This document shows, in pieces, positions 55,563-64,000 of a stretch of DNA of 64,000 nucleotides (position 1 is the first letter of the stretch; each line of letters opens with the position of its first letter). Location of the stretch: the NCBI RefSeq assembly GCF_040869035.1, contig NZ_CP162100.1, positions 2,976,001-3,040,000 of the forward strand. The letters are read 5' to 3'. The notes under the pieces were generated by a model that saw nothing but the letters and a program-made list of their open reading frames with translations, was not told the origin of the DNA and ran no database searches. The position numbers and the translations under genes are program-made. The stretch is from Vibrio sp. NTOU-M3 (lineage in GTDB: Bacteria; Pseudomonadota; Gammaproteobacteria; Enterobacterales; Vibrionaceae).

Positions 55563-55935
55563 ATTCAGCTGGTCGGGACATAAATCCCATCTTCTTTCCT
55601 ATCCAGAGAAGAAGCAGTAACGATACGATAATCGCAAAGAAGTTCGATCCTGAATCAGGGTATTGCGCCTTAATAAAGGCCGAATGACCAAATGCGCCAA
55701 CAAAGAAGCAAGCCAGTCCAACCAAAGGAATATCCTCTGATACTGGGTTACGTAAGTATTCTTGATAAAGTGCTTGTACTGAAAGTACTAAAGCGATCAA
55801 TGGGAAAATAGAGAAAGACACTTCACTCATGGTTAACCATGACAGTAGCGCATCGCCACACATACCGGCAATCACAGCCAGTACTAAGGTTTTCTTCTCT
55901 GAGCCACGATTAACTTGGTTAATTTCGTTCGACAT
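55561..55935 (-). CDS. yijD: DUF1422 family inner-membrane protein YijD
   Basis: A 124-residue protein with four hydrophobic segments (TLVLAVIAGMCGDALLSWL, SFSIFPLIALVLSVQAL, DIPLVGLACFFVGAFGHSA, FFAIIVSLLLLLWIG). It resembles YijD of E. coli, which lies next to fabR. Its ATG overlaps the fabR stop (TAATG on the minus strand), so the two are translationally coupled. Function unknown. Confidence 0.87.
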   Translation of the reverse strand: MSNEINQVNRGSEKKTLVLAVIAGMCGDALLSWLTMSEVSFSIFPLIALVLSVQALYQEYLRNPVSEDIPLVGLACFFVGAFGHSAFIKAQYPDSGSNFFAIIVSLLLLLWIGKKMGFMSRPAE

Positions 55936-56567
55936 TAATCTAATCCGCCTTTTAATCGGTTTCGTTCACGTTCTTTGCGATACCAATAAGCCCCTTTGGC
56001 TATCATTCGCAACTGCATGATCAAACGTTCAGCGAGTTCATCGCGTTCACGTCGATCTAAATCTAAAGCTTCTGCCCCAGAGCTGAAGACTAAGGTTACC
56101 GAAGCTTCTGCTTGGGTATAAGCTTCATCTCGGGTTGTTCCGGTACTAATTAAGTACTCTGTCAATTCTGCAACAAAGTGTTGTATCTCTCTTGCAACAG
56201 CGGCACGAAAATCCGCTGAAGTGCCAGAGCGCTCTCGCAACAATAATCGAAACACATTTGGGCTGCTTTCAATAAATTCCATGAACGTTTCTATTGACGT
56301 TCTAATCACACTGCCCTCTTTCACAATACGTTGACGAGCCTGACGCATTAGTTGACGCAGCAACAACCCGCCTTCGTCAACCATGGTTAACCCTAATTCA
56401 TCCATATCTTTGAAATGGCGGTAAAAGGAAGTAGGAGCGATACCGGCTTCTCTGGCGACTTCTCGTAAGCTTAGATTAGAAAAGCTACGATCGGCACTTA
56501 ATTGACGAAATGCCGCATCAATCAGAGAACGACGCGTTTTTTCTTTTTGTTGTGCGCGAATGCCCAT
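55935..56567 (-). CDS. fabR: TetR-family regulator FabR
   Basis: FabR represses unsaturated fatty acid synthesis genes (fabA, fabB) on sensing the acyl-ACP/CoA pool. The product starts [20 protein letters not shown], as in FabR; a Met three codons upstream (56576) is possible. TetR HTH in about residues 10-55 ([22 protein letters not shown]); the C-terminal ligand domain ends NRLKGGLD. It is divergent from sthA, the order known from enterobacteria. Confidence 0.94.
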   Translation of the reverse strand: MGIRAQQKEKTRRSLIDAAFRQLSADRSFSNLSLREVAREAGIAPTSFYRHFKDMDELGLTMVDEGGLLLRQLMRQARQRIVKEGSVIRTSIETFMEFIESSPNVFRLLLRERSGTSADFRAAVAREIQHFVAELTEYLISTGTTRDEAYTQAEASVTLVFSSGAEALDLDRRERDELAERLIMQLRMIAKGAYWYRKERERNRLKGGLD

Positions 56568-56846
56568 GGATTTCATAGATACAATTTCTTTTTCTTCAAT
56601 AACTAGCCGCTACTATAGCGCGATTTACCTATTGGCATATAACCAAAAACCGTGAGCCAGCGACAGTTCCGCAATTTGCCTCCATTATTCCATCGCTGAT
56701 CAAATAACTGCAAGTTGTGATCTCCCACATTTCACATCTTCTACGTGATCCGCTCGACTCTCTGGTTTGCTTGCCATTTACCACTAGAGTAAATGAGTTA
56801 AAATCTCGCTAAAGCAATGTTAACGCAATATAACAAGGATAGACAT

Positions 56847-58247
56847 ATGGCTCAGAGCAACCACTTTGATGTAATCGTAATTGGTAGTGGCCCCGGTGGT
56901 GAGGGGGCAGCGATGGGATTAACCAAAGCGGGATTAAACGTAGCCATCATTGAAAAAGAAAGCAGTGTTGGCGGTGGATGTACTCACTGGGGGACGATTC
57001 CGTCGAAAGCACTGCGTCATGCCGTCAGCCGAATCATCGAATTCAACAATAACCCTCTGTTTTGCCATAACAATACCAGCCTACACTCCACCTTTTCGAA
57101 TATTCTCGGACACGCAAAATCCGTAATCGATAAACAGACGCGTTTAAGGCAAGGCTTCTATGACCGTAACCAATGCGCCTTGATTTTTGGCACCGCCCGT
57201 TTTACCGACAAATATTCAGTAACCGTGACACAAAGTGATGGTACGGAAGAGCTATACACCGCCGATCGTTTCGTTATCGCAACGGGCTCTCGTCCTTACC
57301 AGCCCGCTGATGTCGATTTCCTTCATGAGCGAATCTATGACAGTGATTCGATACTTAGCCTCAAGCATGATCCTCGCCACATCATCATTTACGGTGCTGG
57401 GGTGATAGGTTGTGAGTACGCCTCTATTTTCCGTGGCCTTGGGGTAAAAACCGACCTTATCAATACCCGTGACCGCCTTTTGGCTTTTCTGGATAATGAA
57501 GTATCTGACGCCTTGTCTTACCACTTCTGGAACAGTGGCGTGGTGATTCGAAATGATGAAACCTACGAGAAAATTGAAGGTACAGACGATGGCGTCATTA
57601 TTCATTTGGAATCAGGTAAGAAAATGCGTGCCGATTGCCTGCTTTACGCGAATGGCCGCACAGGTAATACCGATAAGCTGAATCTAGACGCAGTAGGTTT
57701 AAGTGCAGACTCTCGTGGTCAATTGAAAGTGAATACTAATTACCAAACGGATGTGGAACATGTCTACGCCGTTGGCGATGTGATTGGCTACCCTAGCCTT
57801 GCCAGTGCCGCATACGATCAAGGGCGCTTTGTAGCGCAAGCAATTACACAAGGGCAAGCACAAGGTTACTTAATTGAAGACATCCCAACTGGAATTTATA
57901 CCATTCCAGAGATCAGCTCTGTAGGGAAAACCGAACAAGAGCTTACTGCGGCTAAAGTGCCTTACGAAGTTGGCCGCTCTTCCTTCAAACACCTTGCACG
58001 TGCACAAATTGCCGGTAAAGACATTGGTAGCCTGAAGATCTTATTCCATCGTGAGACTAAGGAAATTCTCGGAATTCACTGCTTTGGAGAACGGGCAGCA
58101 GAAATCATCCACATCGGCCAAGCCATCATGGAGCAAAAAGGGGAAGCGAACACTATTGAGTATTTCGTTAACACCACCTTTAACTACCCAACGATGGCCG
58201 AAGCCTATCGTGTTGCCGCTCTCAATGGCCTAAATCGATTATTTTAA
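56847..58247 (+). CDS. sthA: Soluble pyridine nucleotide transhydrogenase
   Basis: SthA (UdhA) transfers hydride between NADPH and NAD+ to reoxidise excess NADPH. 466 residues from ATG 56847, chosen because AAGGATAGACAT precedes it; the longer frame starts at 56817. FAD motif [12 protein letters not shown], and [15 protein letters not shown] in the active-site region, where the second cysteine of the disulfide oxidoreductases is replaced, as is known for SthA. NAD motif [12 protein letters not shown] and the C-terminal [14 protein letters not shown] follow. Confidence 0.97.
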   Translation: MAQSNHFDVIVIGSGPGGEGAAMGLTKAGLNVAIIEKESSVGGGCTHWGTIPSKALRHAVSRIIEFNNNPLFCHNNTSLHSTFSNILGHAKSVIDKQTRLRQGFYDRNQCALIFGTARFTDKYSVTVTQSDGTEELYTADRFVIATGSRPYQPADVDFLHERIYDSDSILSLKHDPRHIIIYGAGVIGCEYASIFRGLGVKTDLINTRDRLLAFLDNEVSDALSYHFWNSGVVIRNDETYEKIEGTDDGVIIHLESGKKMRADCLLYANGRTGNTDKLNLDAVGLSADSRGQLKVNTNYQTDVEHVYAVGDVIGYPSLASAAYDQGRFVAQAITQGQAQGYLIEDIPTGIYTIPEISSVGKTEQELTAAKVPYEVGRSSFKHLARAQIAGKDIGSLKILFHRETKEILGIHCFGERAAEIIHIGQAIMEQKGEANTIEYFVNTTFNYPTMAEAYRVAALNGLNRLF

Positions 58248-58256
58248 GCAGATAAT

Positions 58257-58282
58257 GAAAACGCAGCCAAGGCTGCGTTTTC
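58257..58282. terminator. Terminator between sthA and dinF
   Basis: AAAACGCAGCC-AA-GGCTGCGTTTT, between convergent genes; good T-run on both sides. Confidence 0.85.
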
Positions 58283-58288
58283 ATTTCT

Positions 58289-59593
58289 CTATACAAATGC
58301 GCCTCTACGCCATTGGTAGTTCAAGACCACCGCAAGCCCAAAACCTCGCATCGCCATAAAGCTCAGCATCGCCAACCACAGCGCATGATTCCCCCAATCG
58401 GAGAACAGATAAAAGATCGCAAAGAAGCTACAAGTTGCGACAAACATACTATTACGCATTTCTTTACCTTTGGTTGCCCCCACAAATACCCCATCCAACA
58501 AAAAGCACCACATGGAAATCAGTGGCATTGCGACCAACCAAGGCAGATACATTTCGGCTTGGAACTGAACAAGCTCGATATTGGTGATAACAGAGATTAA
58601 CTGCGAGCCCGCAAACCCAAACACCAAAGTAAGCCCTAAACAAATGATCAAGCTCCAAAATGCCGTTCCCAACATCGCGCTACTCAGCTCTTTTTTATTG
58701 TTGGAACCCACAGCTTTACCCACTAAAGCTTCCATCGCATAAGCAAACCCATCCATGCCATAGCTGATCATCATCAGAAAACTCATCAACACCGCATTTG
58801 CTGCCACGACTTCGTCACCAAAGCTGGCTCCCTGAAAAGTCATGAAGCTAAACGTGGCTTGAAGACAGAGCGAACGTAGGAAGATATCGCGGTTTAGCTT
58901 TACAAAACGGGCAATATCTCGACCTACTAGTGGAAGCAGAGAGACAAACGATGGGATACCTTTGCGCTGCCAAATTCGATACGCGCAGATAAGACCAAAT
59001 GCGAACCCAGAATAATCAGCAATCACAGAAGCGAGTGCTGCTCCTTCCACTTTCCAACCCAGCCCAATCACAAACAACACATCGAGCACAATATTGGTAA
59101 GGTTAGAAATGATCACCATCCACATCGGCGCTTTAGCGTTGTGCGTTCCCAGTAGCCAACCCAATAACACAAAATTGGCTAATGCAGCGGGTGCACTCCA
59201 TACACGTATCGCAAAATATTGTTGACCGTAATGTTTGACTTGTTCACTGGCATCACTAAACGAAAAGATCCCTTGAGCCAGCCATTGATGGATCAGGAGA
59301 AAAAAAGCCGCAAACCCCAGAGCCATAACCAGACCTTGGATTAACACCAAACCAAGTTGTTGCTTATTATCAGCGCCATAGCTCTGTGCGGTTAAGCCGG
59401 TGGTCGACATACGCAAAAATCCGAGTAACCAAAACGTTACGCTGATCATGGTACTACCTAATGCGACACCACCTAAGTACCATGCATGCTCTAAATGGCC
59501 AATAACCGCAGCATCAACCAAACCAAGCAAAGGCACCGTAATGTTGGATAAGACCATCGGGATTGCGAGCATGAGTACACGTTTGTGCATCAT
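58289..59593 (-). CDS. dinF: DinF-type MATE efflux transporter
   Basis: A 434-residue MATE-family inner-membrane protein closest to DinF: VLMLAIPMVLSNITVPLLGLVDAAVIGHL and FLRMSTTGLTAQSYGA. The Met at 59593 (MMHKRV) is chosen because the DinF-like N-terminus then begins a few residues before the first helix; the frame extends 20 codons further (59653). In E. coli dinF follows lexA in an SOS-regulated operon; here one gene lies between. DinF is linked to protection against oxidants and bile salts. Confidence 0.9.
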   Translation of the reverse strand: MMHKRVLMLAIPMVLSNITVPLLGLVDAAVIGHLEHAWYLGGVALGSTMISVTFWLLGFLRMSTTGLTAQSYGADNKQQLGLVLIQGLVMALGFAAFFLLIHQWLAQGIFSFSDASEQVKHYGQQYFAIRVWSAPAALANFVLLGWLLGTHNAKAPMWMVIISNLTNIVLDVLFVIGLGWKVEGAALASVIADYSGFAFGLICAYRIWQRKGIPSFVSLLPLVGRDIARFVKLNRDIFLRSLCLQATFSFMTFQGASFGDEVVAANAVLMSFLMMISYGMDGFAYAMEALVGKAVGSNNKKELSSAMLGTAFWSLIICLGLTLVFGFAGSQLISVITNIELVQFQAEMYLPWLVAMPLISMWCFLLDGVFVGATKGKEMRNSMFVATCSFFAIFYLFSDWGNHALWLAMLSFMAMRGFGLAVVLNYQWRRGAFV

Positions 59594-59665
59594 ACGATCG
59601 GAAAGGGTATAGAGAATGGACACATTAACACTCTTTGCGAAAACAGAGTGCAAAGTGTAACCGGA

Positions 59666-60478
59666 TCACCAACTAAGCTGAACCAAAACCGGAGTTAATC
59701 TTTGTTTAAGAAAGGTAAACTTTGTCAGCCAACGCTGCCACAGTTTCCAGCGTCCACAGTCACGCTCTAAGGGGGAAAATGTTTTTGACCATTTCGCCCA
59801 TGGTAAATAATTCAACGCAGCATCACCGGGATGCTGATAGCCATGAGCATAGCTACCGGAACCCATTTTTTGTCCAAGTTTACTGGCAGACATATCCCCA
59901 GCAAGCACCAAACAAGCCGTCGCATTGACAAAATGGCGGCCAAGCGCCTGAATAAACTGGGCAACACCTTGTTCATTACAATCGAGCAACGCATGCTCAC
60001 ACACTATCATCACTGTGGCATGCTCAGGCACGGGGAGGCTTTCAAGCCAACTTATATCACTCACACTGCCACATTGGTGATGATAGCGTTCGCTTTTATG
60101 GAATAACTTTTGTCGCCAAAGCAGATTCTCTGTTACATCCAGCTCTAACCAATGACAACGACCGTTATCAACACGATAAAAGCGCGTGTCTAAACCCGCA
60201 CCGACATTAATGATCCAAGCTTCGGGGTTTTGAGATAAGAATGAGGTTAACTGTTGATCGCACAGTTGAGTGAGTGTTGCGTGCAGAAGTTGTTTTTGGT
60301 CAATATCGCCAGATAAACATTCAGGGGCCAAGTCGCAACGCTGGCAAGCACGAGCTGCAATTGGGTCGTAAACCAAGCCATCATCAACAAGGCTTTCACG
60401 GCTTCGAAACCACAATGGTTGCAATAGGTTTGCAGGTATTTGATAGCGACGATTGGAAATCGTTTTCTGAGTAACCAT
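59666..60478 (-). CDS. Leucine carboxyl methyltransferase (LCM/TcmP-like) family protein
   Basis: A 270-residue SAM-dependent methyltransferase. The N-terminal region YDPIAARACQRCD and the SAM-binding stretch WIINVGAGLDTRFYRV, followed by LELDVTE, fit the LCM family (PF04072) that includes TcmP O-methyltransferases. Substrate unknown. GGAAG lies six bases before ATG 60478; an ATG at 60484 is possible. A Fur-box-like sequence is 32-50 bp upstream. It sits between dinF and lexA and may be cotranscribed with dinF. Confidence 0.8.
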   Translation of the reverse strand: MVTQKTISNRRYQIPANLLQPLWFRSRESLVDDGLVYDPIAARACQRCDLAPECLSGDIDQKQLLHATLTQLCDQQLTSFLSQNPEAWIINVGAGLDTRFYRVDNGRCHWLELDVTENLLWRQKLFHKSERYHHQCGSVSDISWLESLPVPEHATVMIVCEHALLDCNEQGVAQFIQALGRHFVNATACLVLAGDMSASKLGQKMGSGSYAHGYQHPGDAALNYLPWAKWSKTFSPLERDCGRWKLWQRWLTKFTFLKQRLTPVLVQLSW

Positions 60479-60509
60479 TATCATCTTCCGTCCATAGCAG
60501 AAAGAAGAT

Positions 60510-60528
60510 GATAATGAATATCAATTAG
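60510..60528. promoter_or_regulatory. Candidate Fur box upstream of the LCM methyltransferase gene
   Basis: GATAATGAATATCAATTAG agrees with the 19-bp Fur consensus GATAATGATAATCATTATC at 13 positions, with an extra GAT repeat in front. It sits in the promoter region of the minus-strand gene, so iron repression is likely. Confidence 0.5.
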
Positions 60529-60568
60529 ATTATCAAGCGAGAGAGACTACATTGATAAACAGAATGGA

Positions 60569-61189
60569 TTACATCCAGTCCGTGTTACGAATAATACCAA
60601 CGGCCAAGCCTTCAATCGTTACATCCTGACACGTTAGGTCGACTTTAATCGGCTCAAACTCTTCGTTTTCAGCATGAAGTAAAATGGTCGAGCCTTTACG
60701 CTCTAAACGCTTTACAGTGACATCATCTTCGACACGAGCCACCACAACTTGACCATCACGAACGTCTTGAGTCTTATGTACGGCAAGTAAATCACCATCC
60801 ATAATACCAATGTTCTTCATACTTTCACCGTTAACTCGCAGTAAGAAATCCGCTTGCGGTTTGAACATCGACGGATCCACTTGATAATGTGTTTCCACAT
60901 GTTCTTGGGCTAAAATCGGTTCACCAGCAGCAACCTGTCCGATAAGCGGCAAACCTTCATCATCGTTCGCAGCGTCATCCAATAAGATACGGATACCACG
61001 AGAGGCACCTGGAATTATTTCAATTACTTGTTTACGAGCTAACGCTTTCAGGTGCTCTTCAGCAGCATTAGCAGAGCGGAAGCCAAGTTCACGAGCGATC
61101 TCAGCACGTGTTGGCGGCATTCCTGTATCTTCGATCTTACCTTTAATTAAGTCGAATACTTGTTGTTGGCGGGGCGTCAACGGCTTCAT
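60569..61189 (-). CDS. lexA: LexA repressor
   Basis: SOS repressor. 206 residues. Winged HTH (about 1-70): [16 protein letters not shown] and [15 protein letters not shown]. Self-cleavage site Ala-Gly in [10 protein letters not shown]; catalytic Ser in NGESMKNIG and Lys in DDVTVKRL. On RecA-ssDNA binding it cuts itself and releases the SOS genes. Two SOS boxes lie directly upstream. Confidence 0.98.
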   Translation of the reverse strand: MKPLTPRQQQVFDLIKGKIEDTGMPPTRAEIARELGFRSANAAEEHLKALARKQVIEIIPGASRGIRILLDDAANDDEGLPLIGQVAAGEPILAQEHVETHYQVDPSMFKPQADFLLRVNGESMKNIGIMDGDLLAVHKTQDVRDGQVVVARVEDDVTVKRLERKGSTILLHAENEEFEPIKVDLTCQDVTIEGLAVGIIRNTDWM

Positions 61190-61194
61190 AAGTC

Positions 61195-61214
61195 ACCTGT
61201 CTTTTTATACAGTT
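61195..61214. promoter_or_regulatory. SOS box proximal to lexA
   Basis: CTG-N10-CAG (CTGTCTTTTTATACAG on the plus strand), 6 bp from the lexA start codon. Confidence 0.9.
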
Positions 61215-61234
61215 AACTGTGAGTATATCCAGTA
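61215..61234. promoter_or_regulatory. SOS box distal to lexA
   Basis: CTG-N10-CAG (CTGTGAGTATATCCAG on the plus strand), close to the E. coli lexA box; directly adjacent to the first. Two tandem boxes as in E. coli lexA allow tight autoregulation. Confidence 0.93.
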
Positions 61235-61288
61235 ATTGGATAAATGAAAAGCCAATCGGTTATTTTTTGAATTACATTGCAATTCGTA

Positions 61289-61651
61289 CTAGAGAATGAT
61301 GATTTCGAACCACGTGTAGCCAGTCACTATCATGCTCATCATAACCGCTGCTGACCCCATGTCTTTCGCTCGACCAGAGAGTTCATGGTGCTCTTCACTG
61401 ACCCTATCCACCACCGCTTCAATCGCACTGTTCACCAATTCTATGATAAGCACCAGAAATACAGTTCCTATCAATAGAATGCGTTCTATTTGAGTGACAT
61501 CAAGCCAAAATGCCACCGGTATCATCAATGAAGCTAAAACAATCTCTTCGCGAAATGCGGGCTCATTAGCAAATGCGGCTTTCAATCCTAACCAAGAATA
61601 GCGAACTGCATTACGTAGTCTTTTTAAACCGTGAACATTTTTTACGGGCAC
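61289..61651 (-). CDS. dgkA: Diacylglycerol kinase
   Basis: DgkA phosphorylates diacylglycerol to phosphatidate in the inner membrane, recycling the lipid left by membrane-derived oligosaccharide or surface glycan synthesis. 120 residues, three transmembrane helices (about 33-50, 56-75, 96-118), catalytic motif ELVNSAIEAVVDR and AKDMGSAAV. Divergent from plsB and upstream of lexA, as in E. coli. Confidence 0.96.
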   Translation of the reverse strand: MPVKNVHGLKRLRNAVRYSWLGLKAAFANEPAFREEIVLASLMIPVAFWLDVTQIERILLIGTVFLVLIIELVNSAIEAVVDRVSEEHHELSGRAKDMGSAAVMMSMIVTGYTWFEIIIL

Positions 61652-61830
61652 GTAATTCTCTCTTTTTAATTAAGTCTTGTTAAATTGACGCATTCATGCG
61701 CAATTAGGGTAAAAGGTTGGACCAGTTTCTGTTATCCTTGCCGGCTAAAAATCACAGTACCTGCGCCCGTTTTGTGTCATAACTAATTACATGGGCCTGA
61801 GTGTAATACGAGTTTGAGGCTAAGAACCTT

Positions 61831-64000
61831 ATGTCGTCCGGACAATCATTTTCACGTTCACTACTAAAACTGCCGTTGTCAGTTATGGTTAAGGGAACAG
61901 CCATTCCTTCAAATCCTATTGAAGATCATAGTATTGATATAAACAAGCCCATTATTTACGCACTGCCATATCGCTCCAGTGTTGACTTGTTGACCTTGCA
62001 ATCTCAAGTTGCACAGCTTGGGTTACCGGATCCATTAGAGCCTGTCGAAATTAATGGTAAACGCTTCGATCGTTATGTTTTCACTTCATCACGTTCCACC
62101 GTCATGAACGATGATAATGATGCGCCTAATGAATCCATCACGCTATTTTCTGAACTGCTTGAACTACACCAATACGATAGTGAGCTTGATGTACAAGTGC
62201 TGCCAACAACGGTTTTATGGGGGCGTAAACCCGGTAAAGAAGAGCAACACAAACCTTACCTACAAGCATTAAATGGCCCTCAAAAAGCCAAGGCAGTTAT
62301 GCTTTCTGGGCGCGATTGTTTAGTGCGTATCAGCCCTGTGGTCTCACTGCGTTATATGGCCGATTCTCACGGCACTGACAGCACTATCGCGCATAAACTA
62401 GCGCGAGTCGCACGCATTCACTTTTCTCGTCAAAAATTAGCCGCTTCTGGACCAAACTTACCCAGTCGCCAAGCGCTATTTAAACGTTTGATGAAATCAG
62501 AGGCGATCGAAAAAGCGATCCGAGATGAAGCCTATGCCAAAGACATTCCAATCGATAAAGTGCGCAAAGAAGCGCACGCAATCATGGATGAGATCGCCGC
62601 AGACTTTTCATATTCACTGATTAAAAATGGCGAGCGCCTATTAGGCTGGCTTTGGAATCGGATTTACCAAGGCCTGAACATCACCAATGCGTCAACGGTA
62701 CGCAAGCTTGCACAAGATGGTCACGAAATTGTTTACGTGCCATGTCATCGTAGTCACATGGACTACTTATTGCTTTCTTACGTTTTGTATCGCGAAGGCA
62801 TGGTCCCACCACACATTGCCGCTGGGATTAACCTCAATTTCTTCCCTGCCGGCCCTATTTTCCGCCGTGGAGGTGCCTTCTTTATTCGCCGTAGTTTCAA
62901 AGGTAATAAGCTGTACTCAACAATTTTCCGTGAATATTTGGCGGAGCTGTTTAGTAAAGGTTATTCCGTTGAATACTTCAGTGAAGGTGGCCGTTCACGC
63001 ACTGGCCGCCTGCTACAAGCCAAAACTGGTATGCTGGCGATGACGATCCAAGCCATGCTGCGTGGTTTAAATCGTCCAGTCACATTGGTGCCAGTTTATA
63101 TTGGCTATGAACATGTTATGGAAGTGGGCACTTACGCCAAAGAGCTTCGTGGTAAACGTAAAGAGAAAGAAAATGCTAGCTTAGTGCTACGTACTATCCG
63201 CAAGCTACGTAACTTTGGCCAAGGCTATGTTAACTTTGGTGAACCTATTCCATTGAATCAGTACTTAAATGAGGCGGCACCTGAGTGGACCAAAGACATC
63301 GATCCGATGGGTGGCACTAAACCGCAATGGCTAACCCCAGTGGTCAATGACCTAGCTAATAAGATGATGACACACATCAATGATGCCGCAGCAACCAATG
63401 CGTTGACCTTATGTGCAACAGCCCTGCTTGCGTCTCGCCAACGTGCTTTGTCACGCGATAGCTTAGTCAACCAAATCGACTGCTACCTTTCGTTGCTGAG
63501 AAACGTGCCCTACTCCAGTACATATACCGTACCTAGTGAAGATGCAGAAGTCTTAGTACAACACGCAGAATCCCTCGATAAGTTCGTCATCGAGTCCGAT
63601 ACCATGGGGGATATCGTGTCACTTGATCGTAACCAGTCGATCCTGATGACCTACTACCGCAACAACATCATTCACCTATTGGCTATTCCATCGCTGATAG
63701 CACAAATGCTGATCCGCCAGCAAAAACTGACGTTGGAGCAAATTAAAGCCAATATCGCATTGATTTATCCATTCCTTAAGCAAGAACTGTTTCTTGGTAT
63801 TGATGAACAACAACTCGATGATGTCGTTGAAGCTTACTTACTTGAATTAGCGCACCAAGGTTTAGTGACGGTTGATGCTACCCATGTCGCGATTAACCAA
63901 GCCAATACCCAAGTTTTGATGTTGCTTGGCCGCACTATTTCAGAAACCTTACAACGCTATGCAATTGCACTTAACCTGTTGGTCAATAACCCTGATCTGG
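61831..64000 (+). CDS. plsB: Glycerol-3-phosphate acyltransferase (partial, 3' end outside)
   Basis: PlsB acylates sn-glycerol-3-phosphate at position 1, the first step of phospholipid synthesis. About 723 codons are present and the frame remains open at the window end; the usual length is about 805. Start ATG 61831 ([15 protein letters not shown]). Acyltransferase blocks are visible: [10 protein letters not shown] (catalytic His-x4-Asp), [27 protein letters not shown] and VPVYIGYE. It is divergent from dgkA, 179 bp away. Confidence 0.97.
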   Translation, partial: MSSGQSFSRSLLKLPLSVMVKGTAIPSNPIEDHSIDINKPIIYALPYRSSVDLLTLQSQVAQLGLPDPLEPVEINGKRFDRYVFTSSRSTVMNDDNDAPNESITLFSELLELHQYDSELDVQVLPTTVLWGRKPGKEEQHKPYLQALNGPQKAKAVMLSGRDCLVRISPVVSLRYMADSHGTDSTIAHKLARVARIHFSRQKLAASGPNLPSRQALFKRLMKSEAIEKAIRDEAYAKDIPIDKVRKEAHAIMDEIAADFSYSLIKNGERLLGWLWNRIYQGLNITNASTVRKLAQDGHEIVYVPCHRSHMDYLLLSYVLYREGMVPPHIAAGINLNFFPAGPIFRRGGAFFIRRSFKGNKLYSTIFREYLAELFSKGYSVEYFSEGGRSRTGRLLQAKTGMLAMTIQAMLRGLNRPVTLVPVYIGYEHVMEVGTYAKELRGKRKEKENASLVLRTIRKLRNFGQGYVNFGEPIPLNQYLNEAAPEWTKDIDPMGGTKPQWLTPVVNDLANKMMTHINDAAATNALTLCATALLASRQRALSRDSLVNQIDCYLSLLRNVPYSSTYTVPSEDAEVLVQHAESLDKFVIESDTMGDIVSLDRNQSILMTYYRNNIIHLLAIPSLIAQMLIRQQKLTLEQIKANIALIYPFLKQELFLGIDEQQLDDVVEAYLLELAHQGLVTVDATHVAINQANTQVLMLLGRTISETLQRYAIALNLLVNNPDL

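Overview
The window is chromosomal DNA of a gammaproteobacterium, almost certainly a Vibrio or close Vibrionaceae relative. Conserved blocks point there: accC / prmA / dusB-fis; cadC / zntR / purH-purD / hupA-DUF1481-CNNM-yjaG; two rRNA operons; murI-DUF71-btuB (with a cobalamin riboswitch) / trmA; yijD-fabR / sthA; dinF / lexA / dgkA / plsB. The taxon is inferred from protein similarity and gene order; no search was run.

Layout. 1-4.5 kb: end of accC, a DUF4397 lipoprotein, prmA, dusB and fis. 4.5-9 kb: accessory genes, namely a double-HTH regulator divergent from a phytanoyl-CoA-dioxygenase-like enzyme and a MATE exporter, then a trypsin-like lipoprotein. 9-19.3 kb: a toxin island on the minus strand. 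It has a small membrane-anchored protein, a 2400-residue SpvB/FG-GAP/RHS protein ending in a GH-E nuclease-like domain, a SUFU-family immunity candidate, and downstream a set of small Sec-exported proteins, one broken by an in-frame stop and one reduced to a fragment between two copies of a ~60-bp repeat. 19.6-30 kb: cadC, zntR, the purine genes with two palindromic elements between them, hupA and neighbours, a 2-hydroxyacid dehydrogenase and a UDG-family protein. 30-41 kb: two head-to-tail rRNA operons on the minus strand. The upstream one (16S-tRNA-Glu-23S-5S) has P1 and P2 promoters. The downstream one (16S-tRNA-Ile-tRNA-Ala-23S-5S-tRNA-Asp) shows only a P2-like promoter. 41-46.6 kb: a membrane-anchored RRM protein, murI, a DUF71 ATPase, btuB and trmA.

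47-55.5 kb: an AT-rich glycan cassette on the plus strand between trmA and yijD. It encodes a polytopic membrane protein, RmlB, RmlA, a sugar N-formyltransferase-like protein, a WecE-type aminotransferase, a GtrB-like polyprenyl-phosphate glycosyltransferase, a GtrA-like flippase and a methyltransferase. Together they suggest synthesis of dTDP-4-amino- (or 4-formamido-) 4,6-dideoxyhexose, its loading onto undecaprenyl phosphate, flipping, and transfer to a surface glycan by the polytopic protein as a GtrC-like transferase. 55.5-64 kb: yijD, fabR, sthA, dinF, a probably iron-regulated LCM-type methyltransferase, lexA with two SOS boxes, dgkA and a partial plsB.

The two candidates for undescribed systems are the gtr-like amino-sugar cassette and the RHS toxin locus with its satellite small exported proteins.
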